Assembly: GCF_001305675.1 (NCBI RefSeq)
Contig: NZ_CP011853.1
Location: 2,852,001-2,916,000 of the forward strand
Source of the DNA: Gordonia phthalatica
GTDB lineage: Bacteria; Actinomycetota; Actinomycetes; Mycobacteriales; Mycobacteriaceae
Length of the DNA stretch: 64,000 nucleotides
Direction: 5' to 3'
The translations under genes and the position numbers were made by a program. Shown piece after piece: positions 27,199 through 35,300 of the stretch (positions are counted from its first letter, which is position 1; every line of letters starts with the position of its first letter). The notes beneath the pieces were generated by a model. It worked only from the letters and a program-made list of their open reading frames with translations. It searched no databases and was not told the DNA's origin.

Positions 27199-27746
27199 GT
27201 CTGTACCCCTCCATCTACGTTGCGAAGCAGTTCTCCCCGGATCACGAGGTCGTCGAGGATGTCCTCGAACTCGTCACCACTCAACCGTGTGATGGTCTTC
27301 GCTCGCTCGATGGTCAACGGCGCGCGGCTGGCGGCCGCTTTCAACAGAACCCTCGCAGACGCAGCTCGAGCAGGATCGAGTTTCTGCACCATGCGGGCTG
27401 CCTTCCGAAAGCGGTTCGTCACCGCAGCCGGCACCGCCTCCGGCTCGCTCGGCTTCTGCACTGAAGGCTCTGGCAGAACACCGCCCGTGTCCGGTTCCGT
27501 CGACGGACTCTTAGCCAAGTCGGCCAGAAGTTGCTCCAACCCATGACGGACAAGCCCGAAATCTAGTTGCAGTTCATCGGCGATGTCGTACGGATCATCA
27601 AGTCCTCGCGAGAGGCAGTCCGCTAGGAGCGCGCGCAGTTCTTCGCCTCCCGACGGCACGTCGCTTGCGGAGACCACTACCCACCCCAAAGGGACTTCCC
27701 AGTCCGGTGCTGGCGCGACGTCGTCGACTCCAATTTTCTGGGCCAT
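27183..27746 (-). CDS. Small unknown protein with wHTH-like C-terminus, second gene of operon
   Basis: A protein of 187 residues beginning at an ATG that overlaps the upstream stop by one base (TGATG). The N-terminal region (GGEELRALLADCLSRGLDD, then DIADELQLDFGLVRHGLEQL) resembles a short helical HTH-like unit. An acidic/proline linker follows. The C-terminal 70 residues (LLKAAASRAPLTIERAKTI, LSGDEFEDILDDLVIRGELL) fit a winged-helix. No named family recognised. It may be the DNA-binding or adaptor subunit of the helicase encoded next (inferred). Confidence 0.72.
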   Translation of the reverse strand: MAQKIGVDDVAPAPDWEVPLGWVVVSASDVPSGGEELRALLADCLSRGLDDPYDIADELQLDFGLVRHGLEQLLADLAKSPSTEPDTGGVLPEPSVQKPSEPEAVPAAVTNRFRKAARMVQKLDPARAASARVLLKAAASRAPLTIERAKTITRLSGDEFEDILDDLVIRGELLRNVDGGVQTWVRP

Positions 27747-29020
27747 CAGTCGATCGCCTCCGCTACCAGGTCCGCAATGGGTCGCCCATTGACCTTCCAC
27801 TCACTCCAACCGTCACGAGGGAAGGGCACGTCCAAGCCAGTCTCTGCGACTACCGCGATCGCAGCCGAAGTCGGATCTAGGAACCTCCGACCGGCAAGCA
27901 CCCCAGTCGTGATCGTCAGTCTTCCCGTCGAGGTGTCGCACACTGCACTCGCGCGGCGGTCACCGACCTTCAACGTCGCCCGCACGATCGAGCCGACCAC
28001 TGCCGGCCATTCTCGCGCCAATCTCATGACGCCAGAGGTGTCCGAAGACTTCTCGTGTACGGGCTCGGCAGCGACGGCGGAGCCTGCTGCGGAGACGGAT
28101 ATCTTTGTGGCGGCCGCCGCCATGGCGAATGAACGCTCGTCGGCGTCAGCTCCGACAGCTGATTCGTCATCAGGCGTTGGACTGTCTGCAAATCCCAGTA
28201 CATCGAGCAATGCCCTCGTTCGCGCCCCGCCGATGCAGAGCTCGAGTGCGTACTCATCGAGTTCGAGCTTGTCGCGACCGGATACTTCGTCGCGCGAGGC
28301 GATTGCTTGTAGCGCGGCGACGATCGGCCGATGCCCTGACTTCCCCTTCGCCGAAGACCACTTGACCACAACTGCGTGGTCGTGAACCTGAACCACCGTC
28401 GACAGTCCGCGGACGGCTTCCAGGACTTCTTCGGTCGCAGTCGTTCTGGAGTTCAGCGGTCCACGTCCGCCGCTGGTTCCAGCAATCAACTCATCCACGG
28501 TCGCAACACCCACGAGTCGATCAAGGCAGTCAACAACGGACCGCTTCGACCTGTGCGGGCGGTGCGGTGCTTGCTCTGCGTCTCGGGGCTCGGAGTTTCT
28601 CCGTTCTTTGCCCAACCGGGCTTCCCTCGCAGGATTGACGACGGGAATGCCGATGGTCTCGGCCCACGTCGTCAGTCTCTGGTACGCCCCGTACTCCAAC
28701 CGAATCGTTGCAGTGTGCGGCACCGATTTCTTCGACGGGACCGGGCCTCTTACGTTCAGCCGGACCGAGTACGAGCGCGGATTCTCATGCTCGGAGACTG
28801 ACAGGTTCTTTATCTGCGCGATCATAAGTCGGTGGGCGGCCCCCTCGTCAGTCCGGGTCATCCAGATGTGCTTACGATCTGCAACCAATGCGCCATTTCG
28901 CCCTTCGAACCGCCGCAAGTCTTTGAGTGCCGACACCACGTTCTCCTCGTCCGCGATCCAGTCCCTGTTCAGCCGGGGAATCGGAACTTTTGCAAGTTCG
29001 AATGCAGTGTTGCACGCCAC
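27746..29020 (-). CDS. Unknown protein, first gene of the four-gene operon
   Basis: A soluble protein of 424 residues with no family that I recognise. An N-terminal mixed alpha/beta part (about 1-130) ends with GAYQRLTTWAETIGIPVVN. A charged linker follows, then a helical middle (SKRSVVDCLDRLVGVATVDELI) and a C-terminal beta-rich part (LKVGDRRASAVCDTSTGR, VLAGRRFLDPTSAAIAVV). The start GTG is supported by a leaderless -10, TAGATT, exactly 6 nt upstream. It overlaps the next gene by one base. By position it could be the sensor or core subunit of the operon; this is speculation. Confidence 0.72.
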   Translation of the reverse strand: MACNTAFELAKVPIPRLNRDWIADEENVVSALKDLRRFEGRNGALVADRKHIWMTRTDEGAAHRLMIAQIKNLSVSEHENPRSYSVRLNVRGPVPSKKSVPHTATIRLEYGAYQRLTTWAETIGIPVVNPAREARLGKERRNSEPRDAEQAPHRPHRSKRSVVDCLDRLVGVATVDELIAGTSGGRGPLNSRTTATEEVLEAVRGLSTVVQVHDHAVVVKWSSAKGKSGHRPIVAALQAIASRDEVSGRDKLELDEYALELCIGGARTRALLDVLGFADSPTPDDESAVGADADERSFAMAAAATKISVSAAGSAVAAEPVHEKSSDTSGVMRLAREWPAVVGSIVRATLKVGDRRASAVCDTSTGRLTITTGVLAGRRFLDPTSAAIAVVAETGLDVPFPRDGWSEWKVNGRPIADLVAEAID

Positions 29021-29026
29021 TACGAC

Positions 29027-29032
29027 AATCTA
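29027..29032 (-). promoter_or_regulatory. Leaderless -10 of the four-gene operon
   Basis: TAGATT on the minus strand lies 6 nt before the GTG at 29020, the spacing for a leaderless transcript. A CCCC-TAAA-GGGG mini-palindrome at 29040-29051 lies just upstream. Confidence 0.5.
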
Positions 29033-29054
29033 GGCAAGTCCCCTAAAGGGGTGA

Positions 29055-29285
29055 CAGGCGAGGGTGCGCGTCCCGGTCTTCCTGCTCGACGAGCACCAGG
29101 TGGCGCGGCCGGGCGAAATGGGGTCGCTGGAGCAGATCACCGAGTATGCGGAGTCGTCAGGCCTCGAGGTGGTGCACATCGCGCTCGAGTCGCAGTTCCG
29201 GTGCGGCGGCAGCGAGGAGTACATCACCTGGGCCCAGCGACTGCTGGGGCTGGACCAGTCGAAGCCACTCACCCAGTGGTTCTGC
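29055..29285 (+). pseudogene. Fragment of a DUF2075-family helicase
   Basis: About 75 codons (from VPVFLLDEHQVARPGEMGS through LEVVHIALESQFRCGGSEE to ITWAQRLLGL) match the middle of DUF2075/Schlafen-3-like SF1 helicases: a DEHQ Walker-B-like motif and the SQFRCGGS motif. A TGA at 29052 closes the frame just upstream and no Walker A is present, so both ends of the gene are lost. It is a relic at the junction between the four-gene operon and the DISARM-like locus. The 110 codons after it are unrelated read-through. Confidence 0.75.
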
Positions 29286-29451
29286 AGACGCCTTCCCTCA
29301 GCCCAGTCGGCTCACCCCACCTACGACGAACCGACTATGTCACGCGCCACCGACAAAACGGCAGACGCACCCGGATCACCCTCGTCATGTCCCGATTGTC
29401 GCGTCGGATAGGTTGAAGATCAGCCCTGCACACGGAGGAGACAGCCACCCC

Positions 29452-32343
29452 ATGCCCATGCGCGCCGACCTCAATCTCGCCCCCGGCTCCATCGTCGTGG
29501 TGCGGGACGAGGAATGGCTGGTCACCTCCGCCGAACAGGGCTCCGACGGTTGGCTGGTGCGGGCCCGCGGACTCTCGGAGTTGGTCGCCGACACCACCGC
29601 CACCTTCTATTCGAGCCTGGACGCCATCGACGTCCTCGATCCGCGCGACGCGCAGGTGGTGGCCGACGCCTCGTCCGGCTACCGCGACTCCCGGCTGTGG
29701 CTGGAGGCGCTGCTACGCAAGACGCCGTTCCCGTACGGCGATCAGACGCTCACCGTCTCCACCCAGATGCTCGCCGACTCCCTCGGATATCAGCGGGCAG
29801 CCGTCGCGAAAGCCCTTGACCCACAGCACATCCGGCCGCGAATCCTGATCGCCGACGCGGTGGGCCTGGGTAAGACCCTCGAGATCGGCATGATCCTGTC
29901 CGAACTCGTCCGCCGCGGGCGCGGTGAGCGGATCCTCATCGTCACCCCCAAGCATGTGCTCGAGCAGATGCAGCACGAGCTGTGGTGCCGGTTCGCCCTC
30001 CCCTTCGTCCGGCTCGATTCGGCCGGCATCCAGAAGGTGCGGCAGAAGCTGCCGGCCACGCGGAACCCGTTCACCTACTTCAAGCGGGCGATCATCTCCA
30101 TCGACACCCTCAAGAGTCCTCGCTACAAGGCGCATCTGCAGCGTCAGCACTGGGACGCGGTGGTGATCGACGAGTCGCACAACCTCACCAACGTCGGCAC
30201 CCAGAACAATGAGCTCGCGCGCGTCCTGGCACCGAACACCGAAGCCCTGATCCTGGCCTCGGCCACCCCGCACAACGGCCGCGAGGAGTCGTTCGCCGAA
30301 TTGCTGCGGCTCCTCGACCCCACCGCGGTCGCCGCCGACGGCACCTTCACCAAGGACGACGTCGCGGCCCTACTGATCCGCAGACACCGCCACCATCCGG
30401 AGGTGGCCGCGGAGGTCGGCAGCGACTGGGCCGAGCGCGCCGAACCCGTACATCTGCTGGTCACGCCGTCACCGGCCGAAGACGCGGTGGCCCACGAGCT
30501 GTCGCAGACATGGCTACACCCGAGCGCCGGACGCTCCCCCTATTCGGGACAGACCGCCGCGCTGTTCCCGTGGACGCTGGCGAAAGCGTTCCTCTCGTCC
30601 CCCGCCGCACTGGCCGAGTCGATCAAGCAGCGTCGCACCAAGCTCGACGCCGCAGTTCCCGAGCAAGCCGCCGAACTCGCCGCACTCACCACCCTCAACG
30701 AGCTCAATGCGCAGGCCTTGAACGACGACGCCGGGAAGCAGGCCGCGCTCGTCAAGCGACTCAAAGACATCGGCGTCGGCAAACGCTCCACCACCCGCGC
30801 GGTGGTCTTCGCCGAGCGCGTGGCCACCCTGCGCTGGCTCACCGAGCATCTGCCGAAACAGTTGGGTCTCAAACCCGAGAACGTCGCGATGCTGCACGGC
30901 GGGCTCTCGGATGTGGAGCAGCAGGAGATCGTCGACAGCTTCAAACTCGAGACCTCCCCCATCCGGGTGCTGGTGACCGGCGATGTGGCCTCCGAGGGCG
31001 TGAACCTGCACGCCCAATGCCATCACCTGATCCACTACGACATTCCGTGGTCGCTGATCCGCATCGAGCAGCGCAACGGCCGCATCGACCGGTACGGGCA
31101 GCAGCATCCGCCGGTCATCTCGTCGCTGATCCTGGAACCCTCGGACGCGGAGTTCTCCGGCGACCTGCGGGTGCTCTCGCGTCTGTTGGAGCGGGAGAAT
31201 CAGGCGCACGGCACCCTCGGTGACATCGCCTCACTGATGGGACAGCATTCGGTGACCGGTGAGGAGAACGCGATCCGCGATGTCCTGATCGGCGCCGCCA
31301 CCCTCGACGAGCAGATCCGCGAAGTCGACGACGTGGCCGCCGGTGACGATCTGGACGCGTTCTTCGCGCAGTTCGACTTGGACGAGACCCCCGACGACGA
31401 TCCGGCCTCCGCTCTGCCGCAGGCCCCGCGACAGAGCCTGTACACCGACGACCTCACCTTCCTCGACGAAGCCCTCAAGGCCGCCTTCCACGATGTGCCG
31501 CACGCCAACCCGGCGGCCGGCGGCGTCGACTGGACCATCCATCCCCATCATGCGATCGCCGAATTGACACCGCCGCGCGATCTGCGGCAGCGCCTGGGCC
31601 AGTTGCCGCAGAACTATCTGCAGCACGGCAAGGTCCTCGGACGCTTCACGCTCGCCACCTCCCCGGAGGTCGGCGGCGCACAGTTGGCCGCCGCGCGGGA
31701 AGGCAAGGGCGTGGCCAATACGACGTGGCCGGAGGCACATTTCCTGGGTCCGCTGCATCCGGTGCTCGATTGGGCCAGCGACCGCGCGCTCAGTGCCCTG
31801 GGCCGCAACCAGATCTTCGTGATCCGCGGCGACGTCGACTCCCCGACCGTGCTGCTGATGGGCACGCTGATGAATCGGCGCGGCCAGTTGATCTCGCGGG
31901 TGTTCTCCACCGCCGAGTTCCCGAACCCGAGCAATCCGTCGTTCTGCGTGGTCGAGACCCGCGAGAGTCTCGCCTTCCTCACCGAGGAGACGGGACTGCG
32001 ACCGGGATCGGCCAATCCCGGGCCGGTGGCCGACGTCGAACGGTACGGGACATTGGTACCGATCGCAGTGGATGAGGCGACGACGGCGATGCAGTTGGTC
32101 CTGGGTGCACAGGAGGCGGCAGCCACCGAACGCCTGGATCGGTGGCGGGCCCGCGCCGACCGGTGGCGCAGCGGCGCCGAGCAGCTCGATCTCGTCGGCG
32201 GGCAACGCAAGAAGGTCGATACGCTCTCGCGCCGGATCGCCGAGGAGCAACGGCTGGCCGATTCCCTGGCCCCCACCCAGCAGTTGGTGCGTCCACTGCT
32301 GCTCATCGTTCCCGCCCACCAGCACTCCGGAGAGGACCAGTAG
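29452..32343 (+). CDS. SNF2-family helicase, DrmD-like (DISARM-related)
   Basis: A protein of 963 residues; ATG preceded by GGAGGAG about 11 nt upstream. N-terminal about 90 residues are a beta-rich SH3-like region (PGSIVVVRDEEWLVTSAE). SNF2 helicase core: Walker A ADAVGLGKTLEIG near 134, DESH box VVIDESHNLTN near 237, ASATPHNGREESF near 270, and the C-terminal RecA half with GDVASEGVNLHAQCHHL and RIEQRNGRIDRYGQ near 513-550. This architecture and its position 2 nt before a large adenine methyltransferase match DrmD of class 1 DISARM. It probably translocates on or remodels incoming DNA for the locus. Confidence 0.88.
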   Translation: MPMRADLNLAPGSIVVVRDEEWLVTSAEQGSDGWLVRARGLSELVADTTATFYSSLDAIDVLDPRDAQVVADASSGYRDSRLWLEALLRKTPFPYGDQTLTVSTQMLADSLGYQRAAVAKALDPQHIRPRILIADAVGLGKTLEIGMILSELVRRGRGERILIVTPKHVLEQMQHELWCRFALPFVRLDSAGIQKVRQKLPATRNPFTYFKRAIISIDTLKSPRYKAHLQRQHWDAVVIDESHNLTNVGTQNNELARVLAPNTEALILASATPHNGREESFAELLRLLDPTAVAADGTFTKDDVAALLIRRHRHHPEVAAEVGSDWAERAEPVHLLVTPSPAEDAVAHELSQTWLHPSAGRSPYSGQTAALFPWTLAKAFLSSPAALAESIKQRRTKLDAAVPEQAAELAALTTLNELNAQALNDDAGKQAALVKRLKDIGVGKRSTTRAVVFAERVATLRWLTEHLPKQLGLKPENVAMLHGGLSDVEQQEIVDSFKLETSPIRVLVTGDVASEGVNLHAQCHHLIHYDIPWSLIRIEQRNGRIDRYGQQHPPVISSLILEPSDAEFSGDLRVLSRLLERENQAHGTLGDIASLMGQHSVTGEENAIRDVLIGAATLDEQIREVDDVAAGDDLDAFFAQFDLDETPDDDPASALPQAPRQSLYTDDLTFLDEALKAAFHDVPHANPAAGGVDWTIHPHHAIAELTPPRDLRQRLGQLPQNYLQHGKVLGRFTLATSPEVGGAQLAAAREGKGVANTTWPEAHFLGPLHPVLDWASDRALSALGRNQIFVIRGDVDSPTVLLMGTLMNRRGQLISRVFSTAEFPNPSNPSFCVVETRESLAFLTEETGLRPGSANPGPVADVERYGTLVPIAVDEATTAMQLVLGAQEAAATERLDRWRARADRWRSGAEQLDLVGGQRKKVDTLSRRIAEEQRLADSLAPTQQLVRPLLLIVPAHQHSGEDQ

Positions 32344-32345
32344 TC

Positions 32346-35300
32346 GTGGCGTCTTTCGATTCCATCGTCATCGGCGAGGCCTGGATCAGCGAGCATTACT
32401 TCACCACCGATTCGGCCAAGGAGTCATTCCACGGCAAGGTGCTGGAGCTGCGCAAACTGTGGGATGCGGAGAAGAAGGCCGACCGGGCGACGGTCCGCGA
32501 CAGCCTGCTCGCCTCCGCCGGCGCCCTGCAGACCGCGCTCGCCGGGCTCGCGGAGAATCCGGATACCGCGCCGCAGGCGCACACCCTGATCCGCACGGCG
32601 TTCGGGTACCCGTCGACGCTGGGCACGTTCACCGCCGAGCGCGCAGGCTCCGAACTGGAGATTCCGAACGCCACACTCGGTGATGCGACGAGTGTGCTGT
32701 TCCTGCAAGCGGTTCCAGTCACCGCTATCGAGGATCTGCTCGATCCGGCAACGGGTCTGCTGATCTCGCCTGCCGTGGAGGACGGTAAGCCGATCGAGTC
32801 GGCGTCGAAGGCGGTGTCGGCGGCGTTCCGCTCGGATGCACCGCCGGCATTCGTGGTGGTGCAGGCCGGGCAGTGGCTGCTGCTGGCCGAGGCCGAACGC
32901 TGGGCGGAGGGCCGGTATCTGGCCGTCGACCTGCTGGTGGTCGCCGAGCGCCGACACGAGGCGCGCGGCGGCGAAATCGACCGTGTCGCCGCGATGTTCG
33001 GGCGGCAGGCGCTGCTGCCGGACGCGGACGGCAACATCTGGTGGTCGGGGGTACTGGCCGATTCGGTGAAGCACACCGTCGGGGTGTCGAAGGACCTGCG
33101 CGAAGGCATCCGCCTGTCGATCGAGATCATCGCCAACGAGGTGGTGCGGCGGCGCACCAAGAAGAGCTTGAGCCTGGACGGGATCGACGGGCAGGACCTG
33201 GCCAAGCATTCGCTGCGGTTCCTGTACCGGATCCTGTTCCTCCTGTATGCGGAGGCGTCCCCGGAGATGCGGGTACTGCCGACCGGCGCCGCCGAGTACG
33301 AGGAGGGCTACGGCCTGGACCGGCTGCGGGAGTTGACGCTCACCGAGCTGACCTCGGCGCGGGCCCGCACCGGCACACACCTGTACGAGTCGCTGGCGAC
33401 GCTGTTCCGCCTCGTCGACGAGGGCCACACACCTGCCGTCCGAGCCGATGACGCCGACGATCCGGCACCGGGTCTGGAGTTTCAGCCGCTGCGTGCCGAC
33501 CTGTTCGCGCCCGCGTCGACGGCCCTGATCGACGAGGTGGGGCTCGGCAACGAGGCGATGCAGCAGGTACTCGAACATCTGCTGCTGTCGAAGGAGTCCA
33601 AGGGCCGCCGGGGCGGCGATCGCGGTTTCATCTCGTACGCGGAGCTGGGCATCAACCAGTTGGGTGCGGTGTACGAGGGCCTGATGAGCTATACCGGTTT
33701 CTTCGCCGAGGAAGACTTGTACGAGGTCGCGAAGAACGGTGATCCCGAGAAGGGTTCGTGGGTGGTTCCGGTGGACCGCTCCGATCACCTGGATGAGAAG
33801 GACTTCGTCCGCGCGGTCGACGAGGCGACCGGCGAGGCGAAGCCTGTCCTGCACCGCAAGGGCACGTTCGTGTTCCGGCTCGCCGGCCGCGAGCGTCAGC
33901 AGTCGGCGTCGTACTACACGCCCGAGGTGTTGACGAAGTTCGTGGTCTCCCAGGCCCTGGAGGAACTGCTCGATCAGAACGATGAGCGGACCACGCCCGA
34001 GCAGATCCTGGAACTGAGCATCTGCGAGCCGGCCCTCGGCTCGGGCGCATTCGCCATCGAGGCGGTCCGCCAGCTCGCCGCCGAATACCTCAAGCGCAAG
34101 CAGGAGGATCTGGGCGAGCTGATCGACGCCGACCAGTACCCGATCGAGTTGCAGAAGGTGAAGGCGCACATTGCCCTACACCAGGTGTACGGCGTCGACC
34201 TCAACGCCACCGCCGTGGAGCTGGCGGAGATCTCGCTGTGGCTGGACACAATGGTCGCGGGCCTGCAGGCCCCGTGGTTCGGTCTGCACCTGCGCCGCGG
34301 CAACTCACTGATCGGTGCCCGCCGCGCGGTCTACGCCCCGAACCTGCTGACGAAGAAGCAGTGGCTCAAGGCCGTCCCCCGCGACGTCCCGCTGACCTCC
34401 CGCTGGTTGAGCCACGACGAACGAAGTGAGGAGTGTGTCGAAACCATAGGCACCGGCATCCACCACTTCCTCCTCCCCTCCGAGGGCTGGGGCGCCGTCA
34501 TCGACACTACCGAAGCCAAGAAGTACGCGCCCGACAAGCGCGAAGAACTCCGTTTGTGGCGCAACGAAATCCGCAAGTCCCCGAACAAGGCGATCGTCAA
34601 ACGCCTCACCGCCCTCGCACAGCGAGTGGAAACTCTCTGGGACTTCACTCTGCGCCGCTTGATGATCGCCGAATCGGAGATCCGCCGCGACATCCACCTG
34701 TGGGGCTCGGATCCTGTCGACCACACCCCCGCAGTGACGCGCGAGGACATCGAAACCGTCCTCCGCGACCCGAACGGCGCCTACCTACGCCTGCGCCGAG
34801 CAATGGACGCGTGGTGCGCAATCTGGTCATGGCCGCTGACCACCGATATCGAACCGCCGGACTGGGATCACTGGGTCGGTGGCCTGGAAGCCATTCTGGG
34901 TGTGTCACCGAAGGCCGGGAAGTTCGAGAAATACGGTCAGACCAGCCTCGCCGGCGACATGAACTGGCAAGAACTCGACGTCGCAGAAGACACCGACCGC
35001 ACCTTCGCACAGGCGCAGCCGATCGAGAAGGCACTCAACGCATTCCCCTGGATGACGGTCGCGGCCGAGGTTGCAGACAAGCAAGGCTACTTCCATTGGG
35101 AGCTGGACTTCGCGCCGGTCTTCACCCGCGGTGGGTTCGATCTGCAGGTCGGAAATCCACCCTGGGTGCGACCAGATGTCAACATTGATGAATTGCTAGC
35201 TGAGGGCGACCCGTGGTGGCAACTCAAGACGAAGTCGACTCAGATCGAGGATGCTGAGCATGTCGAGATCGCGCTGAACCTCCCCGGGATGCGCGGCTTC

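Noticed and set aside
29286..29400. C-terminal continuation of the DUF2075 fragment
   Set aside because: The sequence after LLGL-DQSKPL is not family-like and ends in leader sequence of the next gene.
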